Shown: positions 6,281 through 13,362 of the stretch, in pieces | How the letters are laid out: each line of letters begins with the position of its first letter | Numbering within the stretch: the stretch's first letter is position 1 | Assembly: GCA_041580375.1 (NCBI GenBank) | Contig: JBFGDZ010000091.1 | Location: forward strand, 1-13,649 | Source: JAPUIN01 sp041580375 | Lineage (GTDB): Bacteria > Acidobacteriota > Polarisedimenticolia > Gp22-AA2 | Direction: 5' to 3' | DNA: 13,649 bases | Made by a program: the position numbers and the translations under genes | Notes under the pieces: generated by a model | What the model saw: only the letters and a program-made list of their open reading frames with translations | Told to the model about the DNA's origin: nothing | The model's database searches: none

Positions 6281-7090
6281 ATGCGCATCCTCTGCATCGG
6301 GGACATCAACGGGCGGCCCGGGCGCCGCATCATCGAGTCCCACCTCCCCCGTCTCATCGCCGAGCGGCGGGTTGATTTCTCCATCGGCAACGTTGAGAAC
6401 GCCGCCGACGGATTCGGCGTCACGCCGGAGATCGCCCGTGAGATGTTCGATGCCGGGTTCGACTGCCTGACGAGCGGCAACCACATCTGGGACAAGCGCG
6501 AGATCCTCGATTACATGCCCGGCGAGCCCCGGCTCCTGCGCCCCCTCAATTATCCCGAGGACGCTCCCGGCGTCGGCCTCTACGCGGGCGAGTCGCCTGC
6601 CGGGATTCCGGTGATCGTGATCAATCTGATGGGCCGCGTGTTCATGCCGCCGTGTGACGATCCGTTCCGCGTCATCGATGATGCCCTGCGAAGCGTCGAC
6701 GGCGCGGCGAAGGTGATCGTCGTGGACATGCACGCCGAGGCCACATCGGAGAAGAGTGCCATGGGCTGGCATCTCGACGGGAGGGTGTCGGCCATGGTCG
6801 GCACGCACACCCACGTGCAGACCGCGGACGAGCGGGTGCTGCCGCGCGGCACCGCCTACATCACCGATCTGGGTATGACGGGACCGTACGAGTCGGTCAT
6901 CGGGATCCAGACCGACCTCGCGCTGCGCAAGTTCCGCACCGGAGTGCCGGTGCGCTTCTCCACCGCCCGCCGCGACGTGCGGCTGTGCGGTGCGATCCTG
7001 GAGGTGGACGAGGCCACCGGGAGGGCCTCCGCGATCGAGCGCCTCCAGATTCCGTCGGAGACCGGCGGCGGCGGGAAGCCCCGTGCGTAG
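6281..7090 (+). CDS. ymdB: YmdB-family metallophosphoesterase
   Basis: Member of the TIGR00282/YmdB calcineurin-like family. The B. subtilis protein is a cytoplasmic phosphodiesterase acting on 2',3'-cyclic nucleotides, and its mutant has altered biofilm and motility behaviour. The 269 residues are normal length. The dinuclear metal site appears complete: D8 in IGDINGRPGR, E39 and N40 in NVENAADG, N67 and H68 in TSGNHIWDK, H151 in VVDMHAEATSEK, and H176 and H178 in VGTHTHVQTADE. A conserved TAYITDLGMTGPY segment follows. One small departure is valine for the usual glycine in the NGEN motif. The gene starts 8 bases after rny with only a weak purine-rich ribosome binding site, so it is probably cotranscribed with rny. 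It overlaps the xseA start by 8 bases. Confidence 0.93.
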   Translation: MRILCIGDINGRPGRRIIESHLPRLIAERRVDFSIGNVENAADGFGVTPEIAREMFDAGFDCLTSGNHIWDKREILDYMPGEPRLLRPLNYPEDAPGVGLYAGESPAGIPVIVINLMGRVFMPPCDDPFRVIDDALRSVDGAAKVIVVDMHAEATSEKSAMGWHLDGRVSAMVGTHTHVQTADERVLPRGTAYITDLGMTGPYESVIGIQTDLALRKFRTGVPVRFSTARRDVRLCGAILEVDEATGRASAIERLQIPSETGGGGKPRA

Positions 7091-8483
7091 CCTCTTCGAC
7101 GACTCCGCCGCGCGGCCGGGGAGCAGCCCGGAGCGCGAGATCCTCACCGTCAGCGAGCTGAACGCGCGCGCCCGTAATCTGCTCGAGGAAGCGTTCGCGT
7201 CCGTCTGGGTGGAGGGGGAGATCAGCAACCTGAGACGATACCCTTCGGGGCACACCTACTTCACGCTCAAGGACTCCGAGGCCCAGGTCGCGGGAGTCCT
7301 CTTCCGCGGAGTGGCGTCCGGCATGCGCTTCAAGCCCGAGGACGGACTGAAGATCCTGGTGCGCGGGCGCGTGAGCCTCTACGAGCCGCGCGGTTCCTAC
7401 CAGGTGATCGTGGAGTGGATGGAGCCGGCGGGGCTCGGTGAGCTGCAGCTCGCCTTCGAGCAGCTCCGGGCGCGGCTCCAGGCCGAGGGACTGTTCGACG
7501 CGGACCGCAAGCGCCCCCTGCCGCTGCTCCCGCGCCGGATCGGGATCGTGACCTCACCGGCGGGGGCGGCGATCCGGGACATCCTCAAGATCCTGCGCCG
7601 CCGCTTCGCCGGCATGGAGGTGATCGTGGCGCCGGCCCGCGTGCAGGGAGAGGGAGCCGCGGCCGAGATCGTCGCCGGGATCCGCGATCTGGGGCGCGCG
7701 TCCGGCGTGGACGTCCTGATCGTGACGCGCGGCGGGGGCTCCCTCGAGGATCTCTGGCCGTTCAACGAGGAGGTCGTCGCCCGCGCCATCGCCGCTTCGC
7801 TGGTGCCGGTGATCTCGGCCGTCGGACACGAGACCGACGTCACCATCTCGGACCTGGTGGCGGATGTGCGCGCCCCCACGCCCTCCGCAGCCGCCGAGAT
7901 GGTGGTGCGCTCGAAGCGGGATCTGGCGGAGCGGCTCGACGGACTCCTGGCCCGTCTTCGTGCGACCCTGCGCGAGGCCGTCTCGGCCCGCCGGGAGAGT
8001 CTCCACCGCACGGGCGCCGACCGCGCCTTCCAGGCTGCGCGGGCCGATCTGCGGGATCGCATGCAGCGCGTGGATGACCAGACGCACCGCCTGCGCCTCT
8101 CGCTCGATCGTCGCGCGCAGCGCTGGCGGCACGAAGTCGACGTGCTCACGCAGAGGATCGCACCGCGCCAGCTGGCCGCGCGCCTGATGGCCCGCCGCGC
8201 CGCCGCGGTCTCGAACGCCCGGCTCCTGCGCTCGGCCGTCGGCTCCGCCGTCGATCGCCCCCGGGAGAGGGTCGCCTCGTTCGGGCAGCGCCTGCACGCC
8301 CTCTCCCCTCTCGCGGTTCTCGAGCGTGGCTATGCGATCTGCCGTCTCGAGCCCGTGGGCGCCATCCTGAAGGACGCGGAGGCCGCGTCCCCGGGCGACG
8401 CCGTGAGCGTCCGTCTGCACCGCGGCGATCTGTCGTGCGAGGTCAAGGAGGTCCGCCATGCCACGCGGGAAGAAGAGATCTAA
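7083..8483 (+). CDS. xseA: Exodeoxyribonuclease VII large subunit
   Basis: Exonuclease VII degrades single-stranded DNA from both ends in a metal-independent way and acts in mismatch and damage repair; XseA is the catalytic subunit. The 466 residues are close to family length. The N-terminal OB fold is recognisable (VWVEGEISNLRRYPSGHTYFTLKD, about 40-65). The catalytic domain carries IGIVTSPAGAAIRDIL near 154-168, VLIVTRGGGSLEDLWPFNEE, and SAVGHETDVTISDLVADVRAPTPSAAAE. A long helical region for XseB binding follows, then a short C-terminal beta domain (LAVLERGYAICR). GTG 7083 is the start because the OB-fold domain begins soon after it; an in-frame ATG at 6990 would add 31 residues read through ymdB. 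It overlaps ymdB by 8 bases and xseB by 26. Confidence 0.95.
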   Translation: MRSLFDDSAARPGSSPEREILTVSELNARARNLLEEAFASVWVEGEISNLRRYPSGHTYFTLKDSEAQVAGVLFRGVASGMRFKPEDGLKILVRGRVSLYEPRGSYQVIVEWMEPAGLGELQLAFEQLRARLQAEGLFDADRKRPLPLLPRRIGIVTSPAGAAIRDILKILRRRFAGMEVIVAPARVQGEGAAAEIVAGIRDLGRASGVDVLIVTRGGGSLEDLWPFNEEVVARAIAASLVPVISAVGHETDVTISDLVADVRAPTPSAAAEMVVRSKRDLAERLDGLLARLRATLREAVSARRESLHRTGADRAFQAARADLRDRMQRVDDQTHRLRLSLDRRAQRWRHEVDVLTQRIAPRQLAARLMARRAAAVSNARLLRSAVGSAVDRPRERVASFGQRLHALSPLAVLERGYAICRLEPVGAILKDAEAASPGDAVSVRLHRGDLSCEVKEVRHATREEEI

Positions 8484-8739
8484 AGAACCGGGCTTCGAGG
8501 AGGCCCTTGCACGGCTCGAGGCGATCGTCAAGGATCTCGAGGAGGGCGATCTGAAGCTGGAGGACTCCCTGCGCCTGTTCGAGGAGGGGGTCGGCCTCAC
8601 GCGCCTGTGCGCGTCCCGGCTCGATGAGGCCCAGCGGCGCATCGATCTCCTCACGCGCGGCGAGCGGGGCGAGCTGAAGCTCGTGCCCTTCCAGGACGGG
8701 GAGGATCCGGACGACGACGAGGAGCCGGACGGGCGATGA
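8458..8739 (+). CDS. xseB: Exodeoxyribonuclease VII small subunit
   Basis: Non-catalytic partner that binds in several copies along the helical arm of XseA. The 93 residues have a basic start (MPRGKKRSKEP), then the family core FEEALARLEAIVKDLEEGDLKLEDSLRLFEEGV followed by a second helix (CASRLDEAQRRIDLL). The C-terminus is an unusually acidic tail (EDPDDDEEPDG). ATG 8458 has a strong AAGGAGG at 8445-8451, 6 bases upstream and inside the xseA coding sequence. The 26-base overlap with xseA should help keep the two subunits in step. The stop overlaps the next start as ATGA. Confidence 0.95.
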   Translation: MPRGKKRSKEPGFEEALARLEAIVKDLEEGDLKLEDSLRLFEEGVGLTRLCASRLDEAQRRIDLLTRGERGELKLVPFQDGEDPDDDEEPDGR

Positions 8740-9623
8740 GCGTCGAAGCGTACCTCGCCGTCGAGCGACGTCTCGTGGACGCCGCCCTGAAGCGGTTTTT
8801 GCCCGCGCCCGGAACCGTGCCGGCGACCGTGCGCCGGGCGATGGTCTACTCCCTGTTCCCGGGCGGCAAACGCCTGCGCCCGATCCTCGCGATCACCGCC
8901 TGCCGGGCCATGGGCGGCCGGATCAGCGACGTCCTTCCCTCCGCGGCCGCCATCGAGATGATCCACACCTACTCCCTGATCCACGACGACCTGCCGGCGC
9001 TCGACGACGACGACGTCAGGCGCGGCCGCGCCACGAGCCACAGGGTGTTCGGCGAGGCCGGCGCGATCCTGGCGGGCGATGCCCTCCTGACCCACGCATT
9101 CGAGGTCATGAGCATGCATCCCCGCGGTAACCGGATCATCGATCGCAAGGTGCGCGGCCTCCAGATTCTGGCGCGGGCCGCGGGCGTCAGCGGCATGATC
9201 GGCGGCCAGGTCATGGATCTGGAGACCGAGGGGCGCACCTATTCGTACCGCACGCTGAACCGGATCCACACGCGCAAGACGGGGGCGCTGATCAGCGCCG
9301 CGGTTCAGATCGGCGGCATCGTGGGCGGGGCCCGGCCGGCCCAGATCCGGATCCTGAAGCGCTATGGCGACGGCATCGGTCTGGCGTTTCAGGTCATCGA
9401 TGACATTCTCGATCTGGAGGGGAATCCCGATCGCCTGGGCAAGACGACGGGCAAGGACGTGCGCGCCCGCAAGGCGACCTATCCGGCCCTGCTCGGGGTC
9501 GCCAAGTCCCGCACGCACGCCGAGCGCGCCGTGGATCGGGCGTGCGAGGCGCTCCGATCTCTGGGCAGGCGGCGCGGAACGCTCGTCGACATCGCGCGCT
9601 ACATCCTGCGCCGGATGAAGTAG
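8736..9623 (+). CDS. ispA: Short-chain polyprenyl diphosphate synthase (farnesyl or geranyl/farnesyl type)
   Basis: Condenses isopentenyl diphosphate with allylic diphosphates to make C15 (possibly C20) prenyl diphosphates for quinones, undecaprenyl carrier and other isoprenoids. The 295 residues fit. The substrate motif GGKRLRPIL lies near the N-terminus. The first aspartate-rich motif is D84-D85-LPAL-D90 in SLIHDDLPALDDDDVRRG, the bacterial type II form with two extra residues. The second is D222-D223-IL-D226 in FQVIDDILDLEGN, followed by LGKTTGKDVRARKATYP, as in IspA. Tyrosine 79, five residues before the first motif, matches E. coli IspA and favours C15, but chain length cannot be fixed from sequence. 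The gene lies in the conserved xseA-xseB-ispA order with an ATGA overlap to xseB. Confidence 0.92.
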   Translation: MSVEAYLAVERRLVDAALKRFLPAPGTVPATVRRAMVYSLFPGGKRLRPILAITACRAMGGRISDVLPSAAAIEMIHTYSLIHDDLPALDDDDVRRGRATSHRVFGEAGAILAGDALLTHAFEVMSMHPRGNRIIDRKVRGLQILARAAGVSGMIGGQVMDLETEGRTYSYRTLNRIHTRKTGALISAAVQIGGIVGGARPAQIRILKRYGDGIGLAFQVIDDILDLEGNPDRLGKTTGKDVRARKATYPALLGVAKSRTHAERAVDRACEALRSLGRRRGTLVDIARYILRRMK

Positions 9624-9627
9624 CCTC

Positions 9628-10443
9628 ATGGCCGCGCGGGCTCGAAGGGCGGAACGCGCTCGCCTCGACCGGCTGCTCGTGGAGCGCGGCCTCGCCCGCA
9701 GCCGCGAGCGGGCGGCGGCGCTCGTCCTGGCGGGCCGCGTGCTCGTGAACGGCGCCAGGGTCTCCAAGGCCGGAACGCTCGTGCCGGGCGACGCGGATCT
9801 GGCCGTGAGCGGCCCCGATCACCCGTACGTGGGCCGCGGCGGCGTGAAGCTCGAGGGCGCCCTCGATTCGCTGCGGCTCGATCCGGCGGGCCGGGTGGCT
9901 CTCGACGTCGGGGCGTCGACCGGCGGCTTCACCGATTGCCTTCTGCGGCGGGGTGCCGTGCGGGTCTACGCCCTGGACGTGGGGAACGGCCAGCTCGACT
10001 GGTCCCTGCGGAACGACCCCCGGGTCGTGACGCTCGAGGGCCGCAACGCACGCTATCTCAAGGAGACGGACCTGCCGGAGCGCGTCGATCTGGTGACCGT
10101 GGACGTGAGCTTCATCTCGCTCCGCCTGGTCCTCCCGGCGATCCCGCCGATCCTGCGGCCGGACGCGGACGTGCTGGCGCTCGTGAAGCCGCAGTTCGAG
10201 GTCGGGCGGGGCGAGGTCGGGCACGGAGGCGTGGTGCGCGATCCGCGCAAGCACCGCGCCGCTCTCGCGTCGGTCGCCGCGGCCGCGGCCGGTTGCGGGT
10301 TCGGACTGCGGGGGGCGTGCGCCTCCCCGATCACGGGCGCCGAGGGAAATCGGGAGTTCTTTCTGCATCTGGGAATCGGTTCCCGGCGTGGCGATCCCCC
10401 GGCGGACGAGCTCATCGGGAGGATGATGGATGACGGTGAATGA
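9628..10443 (+). CDS. tlyA: TlyA-family rRNA 2'-O-methyltransferase
   Basis: TlyA proteins combine an S4 RNA-binding domain with an FtsJ-type (RrmJ) methyltransferase; mycobacterial TlyA methylates cytidines in 16S and 23S rRNA. Some members are called hemolysins, but the methyltransferase role is better supported. The 271 residues fit. The S4 domain spans about 10-70 (RLDRLLVERGLARSRERAAALVLAGRVLVNG). The linker PYVGRGGVKLEGAL precedes the S-adenosylmethionine-binding loop LDVGASTGGFTDCLL (about 91-105), then DVGNGQLDW, VDVSFISLRLVLP, and KPQFEVGR. A cluster of xseA, xseB, ispA and tlyA is common in bacteria, often with dxs before tlyA; dxs is absent here. The ribosome binding site is weak, with the start 4 bases after ispA. 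It overlaps nadK by 14 bases. Confidence 0.93.
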   Translation: MAARARRAERARLDRLLVERGLARSRERAAALVLAGRVLVNGARVSKAGTLVPGDADLAVSGPDHPYVGRGGVKLEGALDSLRLDPAGRVALDVGASTGGFTDCLLRRGAVRVYALDVGNGQLDWSLRNDPRVVTLEGRNARYLKETDLPERVDLVTVDVSFISLRLVLPAIPPILRPDADVLALVKPQFEVGRGEVGHGGVVRDPRKHRAALASVAAAAAGCGFGLRGACASPITGAEGNREFFLHLGIGSRRGDPPADELIGRMMDDGE

Positions 10444-11311
10444 CGCGCACCCTCCGATCCGGCGGGTGAGGATCGTCGGCAAGACCCGCAGTCCCGAGGC
10501 GATCGCGGGGATGCGGCGGGTGACCGCGCTGCTGGAGGCGCGCGGTGTCGAGATCCTCCTCGACGCCGATGCGTCCCGGGCGCTGAAACGCCGCGCGGTC
10601 CGGAGCGGCGGCGAGGCCGCCGATCGCGCCGATCTCCACGTCGTCATCGGCGGCGACGGTACGCTGCTCGCGGTGGCACGCTCGATCGCTCACCGCCCGC
10701 GGCCAATCCTGGGCGTCAACGTCGGCGGGCTCGGATTCCTGACGGAGACGAGCCTGGATGAGATGGAGGAGGTGCTGGGTGAGATCCTGGACGGACGCTA
10801 CGAGGTCCACCGGCGGATGATGCTTCGGGTCGTAATGCGCCGCGGCCGGAAGACGGCGACCCGGCAATCCGTGCTCAACGACGTGGTCATCAACAAGGGG
10901 GCGCTCGCGCGGATCATCGATCTCGAGCTGTCGATCGATCGGCAGTTCGTCACCAACTACAAGGCGGACGGTCTCATCGTTTCCTCGCCGACCGGATCCA
11001 CCGCGTACTCGCTGTCAGCGGGCGGCCCGATCATCGATCACGACATGGCGGCCCTGCTGATCACGCCGATCTGCCCGCACACTCTGACGATGCGCCCCCT
11101 GGTCGTCTCGGCGGACTCCGTCGTGGAGATCACCCTGCGCGGCGACAGCCCCGAGACCTATCTCACGCTGGACGGTCAGGTCGGTCATCCCATGCGCGCC
11201 GGCGACAGGATCCAGGTGCGGCGTGATCGGGCGCCCGTGCTGATGGTGGGCTCGCGCCGCAAGAGCTACTTCGAGGTGCTGCGACACAAGCTGCGCTGGG
11301 GCGAACGCTGA
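10430..11311 (+). CDS. nadK: NAD kinase
   Basis: Phosphorylates NAD to NADP, the only known route to NADP. The 293 residues match the family. The catalytic GGDG motif is at 74-77 (VVIGGDGTLLAVARS), followed by GVNVGGLGFLTE, the NDVVINKG segment that binds substrate, and TNYKADGLIVSSPTGSTAYSLSAGGPI, the most conserved NAD kinase region. The C-terminal half ends with PHTLTMRPLVV and a beta-rich domain containing LTLDGQ. ATG 10430 has GGGAGG at 10418-10422/3, about 7 bases upstream. The 14-base overlap with tlyA suggests coupled translation. A GC-rich hairpin follows the stop and probably ends the operon. Confidence 0.96.
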   Translation: MTVNDAHPPIRRVRIVGKTRSPEAIAGMRRVTALLEARGVEILLDADASRALKRRAVRSGGEAADRADLHVVIGGDGTLLAVARSIAHRPRPILGVNVGGLGFLTETSLDEMEEVLGEILDGRYEVHRRMMLRVVMRRGRKTATRQSVLNDVVINKGALARIIDLELSIDRQFVTNYKADGLIVSSPTGSTAYSLSAGGPIIDHDMAALLITPICPHTLTMRPLVVSADSVVEITLRGDSPETYLTLDGQVGHPMRAGDRIQVRRDRAPVLMVGSRRKSYFEVLRHKLRWGER

Positions 11312-11316
11312 GGGTC

Positions 11317-11346
11317 GGCCGCATGCCCGGTGAACGGGCGCCGGCC
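11317..11346. terminator. Nested GC-rich hairpin between convergent genes
   Basis: GGCCG (11317-11321) pairs with CGGCC (11342-11346), and inside it GCCCG (11325-11329) pairs with CGGGC (11335-11339) around a 5-base loop. The hairpin begins 5 bases after the nadK stop and ends 13 bases before the stop of the opposing gene, so it can form in both transcripts. No T-run follows on either strand, so it is at most an imperfect terminator or a 3'-end stabiliser. Confidence 0.45.
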
Positions 11347-11359
11347 TGCGATCGGATCT

Positions 11360-11833
11360 TCAGGGAGCGGCTTTCCCGGTGTCGTCCCCGGCGGGCGAGT
11401 TGGTGAGGAGCACCTGATCGCCGTAGGCGGCGACCATGCCTTCGTCCACGGCGGACATCGACAGTCCCCGATCGACGAGATCCTGCAGGTGATTCTTCAT
11501 CTCGATCGATCCGGGACTCTGGCTGCAGGTGCATTCGCTGAGCGGATCGTTGCATCCGCAGACGCAGCGGTAGCGCTCCACGGCGACACGAGCCTCCGGA
11601 GACAGCGCCACCGGAGCCACAGCCGTGATCGGAGTCCCCTCCAGCGGCGCGTCCTCCCCGGCGGCGTCGATAGGCGCGGGGGGGGGCGAGGGAGCCTCCC
11701 GCATCCGGTACACGCCGTAGGCGATCAGGCCGAGAACGACGACGGCGCCCACGATCGCGGCGACGTTCACGGATCCCGCGACGCCCCCGGTCCGATCCCC
11801 TCCCGATACGCGACGCTCGTCCTTCCCGGTCAT
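11360..11833 (-). CDS. Membrane-anchored cysteine-rich protein with a CcmH/PCYCGC-like C-terminal domain
   Basis: I do not recognise a named gene. The 157 residues comprise a charged cytoplasmic start, one membrane helix at about 22-42 (VNVAAIVGAVVVLGLIAYGVY), a proline/alanine-rich linker, and a periplasmic C-terminal domain. That domain has five close cysteines, C90, C92, C94, C101 and C103 (RCVCGCNDPLSECTC), followed by LQDLVDRGLSMSAVDEGMVAAYGDQVLL. The tail resembles CcmH-family proteins of cytochrome c maturation, in which a cysteine pair is followed by helices and a YG-x-x-VL motif; the CxCGC pattern recalls PCYCGC-motif proteins. Metal binding or thiol chemistry is plausible but unproven. 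The start at 11833 has GGGAG 7 bases upstream; the frame is open to an ATG at 11893, which lacks a good site and would precede the helix with 20 more charged residues. It is the only minus-strand gene here. Confidence 0.75.
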   Translation of the reverse strand: MTGKDERRVSGGDRTGGVAGSVNVAAIVGAVVVLGLIAYGVYRMREAPSPPPAPIDAAGEDAPLEGTPITAVAPVALSPEARVAVERYRCVCGCNDPLSECTCSQSPGSIEMKNHLQDLVDRGLSMSAVDEGMVAAYGDQVLLTNSPAGDDTGKAAP

Positions 11834-11934
11834 GCTGAGTCTCCCGTCTCCGGGCGTCTTCTCGACGCCGGTCGCGATCCGTCCCCCGCGCACCTCATGG
11901 TCCCGCCGAACGCGGATCGCTCCGATGGGCCGGC

Positions 11935-11943
11935 ATTATAGCA
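11935..11943 (-). promoter_or_regulatory. Extended -10 promoter for the minus-strand cysteine-rich gene
   Basis: Read on the minus strand, the sequence is TGC followed by a perfect TATAAT: a TGn extended -10 element with consensus hexamer. No convincing -35 element is seen at 16-18 bases, which is typical of extended -10 promoters. The predicted start is near 11928, leaving a leader of about 95 bases before ATG 11833. Confidence 0.5.
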
Positions 11944-11954
11944 GACGGTCGCGG

Positions 11955-11983
11955 TTGCGGCGCGCCCGGCCGGTTGCTATCAT
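11955..11983 (+). promoter_or_regulatory. Sigma70-type promoter for the MFS transporter gene
   Basis: TTGCGG at 11955-11960 and TATCAT at 11978-11983 are separated by 17 bases. The predicted start is near 11990, about 35 bases before GTG 12025. It stands back to back with the minus-strand promoter at 11935-11943, so the two start sites are only about 60 bases apart and may share regulation. Confidence 0.5.
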
Positions 11984-12024
11984 CCGCCGCACGTCGCCGC
12001 GGGATCGCCGATTCGGGAGGAACG

Positions 12025-13323
12025 GTGTCCGCCAAGGCCAGCCGGATCGAGGTCCTCGCATGGTGTCTCTACGACTTCGCCGACTCCTCCTTCACCACGC
12101 TCATCGTCACGGTCGCGTACGGCCTCTACTTCCGATCCGTCGTCGCGGGCCATCTGGGGACCGCCGCCGACTTCTACTGGGGGCTCTCCATCTCGATCTC
12201 GATGTTGATCGTCGCCCTCATCTCCCCCGCACTGGGCGCGATGGCGGACGCCGCCGGCACGAAGAAGCGGTTCCTCGTCGTCTTCGCCCTGACGTCGATG
12301 CTGTTCACCGCCCTGCTGGTCACCGTGCGGCCGGGCGATCTCTGGCTGGGCATGGCTTTGTTCATCCTCGCCAATATCGGATACGAAGGGGCCCACGTCT
12401 TCTACAACGGGTTCCTGCCGGAGATCGCGGCCGAGGATGAGATGGGGCGCATCTCCGGCTATGGATGGGCGACGGGATACATCGGGGCCCTCATCGCCAT
12501 CCTGGCGACCCTTCCGCTCACACGCGCCGGACTGGATCCGGAGGGTGTGCCCACCTACCGGCTCACGTTCGGCGCCGTGGCCCTCTTCTATCTGGTCTTC
12601 TCGCTGCCGATCTTCTTCCTCCTGCGCGAGCGCGCGCCGCGCCGGGGCGCAGCCGGCGCGGGGGCCGCGCTCGAGGGGCTGCGGCGGCTGCGCGAGACGT
12701 TCCGGCACATCCGCCGGCTCCGCGATCTGTTCCGGTTCCTGCTCGCCTTCGTCGTCTACAACGACGGCGTGGCCACCGTCATCGCGTTCTCGGCCATCTA
12801 CGCCATGCACGTGATCGGGTTCACGGTGGCCCAGGTGATGACGCTGTTCGTCGTCACCCAGATCTCCGCGTTCATCGGCGCCTGGGCCGCCGGCTATCTG
12901 GTGGACCGGTGGGGAGCGCGACCGACGATCGTCTCGACGCTCGTGATCTGGTGCGCCGTCGTGGCGGCGGCGTACGCGGTCGATACGGTCCCCGCGTTCT
13001 ACGCGGTCGGCATCGCCGCGTCGATCGGCATGGGCTCGACGCAGACGGCCAGCCGCAGCCTCATGGGGCTTCTGATCCCGCCCGGCCGGAGCGCCGAGTT
13101 CTTCGGGTTCTACGGCCTCACCGGCAAGATCTCCGCCGTCGCCGGCCCTCTGCTCTACGGGGGAGTGGCCGCGCTGGCAGGGAGCGAGCGTCCCGCCGTC
13201 CTCTCTCTCGTGCTCTTCTTCGCGGCCGGCCTCGCCCTGCTCGGCACGGTCGACGTGGAGCGCGGGCGGGCCGCCGCGGCGCGCCATGCGGCTGACCCGG
13301 CGGGCGCGCCTGTGGCATCATAG
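12025..13323 (+). CDS. MFS transporter, UMF1 family
   Basis: Probable 12-helix inner-membrane transporter of the major facilitator superfamily. The signature WCLYDFADSSF at residues 13-23 matches the WxLYDxANS motif of the UMF1 family (bacterial relatives of the yeast vacuolar Atg22 protein); its substrate is unknown. The 432 residues are usual size. Hydrophobic segments follow throughout, for example SISISMLIVALISPALGAMAD, ALFYLVFSLPIFFLL before a basic loop of about 40 residues between the two halves, and ALVLFFAAGLALLG-like sequence near the end. The first half contains the A-like motif region MADAAGTKKRFLV and the second half VDRWGARPT. GTG 12025 is preferred: GGGAGGAA at 12015-12022 is close upstream and the family motif follows at once. 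An upstream TTG in the same frame (11974) lies within the promoter. Confidence 0.85.
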   Translation: MSAKASRIEVLAWCLYDFADSSFTTLIVTVAYGLYFRSVVAGHLGTAADFYWGLSISISMLIVALISPALGAMADAAGTKKRFLVVFALTSMLFTALLVTVRPGDLWLGMALFILANIGYEGAHVFYNGFLPEIAAEDEMGRISGYGWATGYIGALIAILATLPLTRAGLDPEGVPTYRLTFGAVALFYLVFSLPIFFLLRERAPRRGAAGAGAALEGLRRLRETFRHIRRLRDLFRFLLAFVVYNDGVATVIAFSAIYAMHVIGFTVAQVMTLFVVTQISAFIGAWAAGYLVDRWGARPTIVSTLVIWCAVVAAAYAVDTVPAFYAVGIAASIGMGSTQTASRSLMGLLIPPGRSAEFFGFYGLTGKISAVAGPLLYGGVAALAGSERPAVLSLVLFFAAGLALLGTVDVERGRAAAARHAADPAGAPVAS

Positions 13324-13362
13324 GGGAACGCCGTTCTCCGGAAGGCGCACGCGGGAGCGACC

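Noticed and set aside
6990..7082. Longer xseA start at ATG 6990
   Set aside because: It would place 31 residues inside ymdB with no family similarity; GTG 7083 gives a normal N-terminus.
11330..11941. Plus-strand open frame of 203 codons opposite the cysteine-rich gene
   Set aside because: The minus strand encodes a coherent protein with a membrane helix, clustered cysteines and a ribosome binding site; the plus frame has neither motifs nor a plausible start.
13330..13346. Short CGCC/GGCG inverted repeat between the MFS gene and yqeY
   Set aside because: Only 4 bp with a long loop and no T-run; expected by chance at this GC content.
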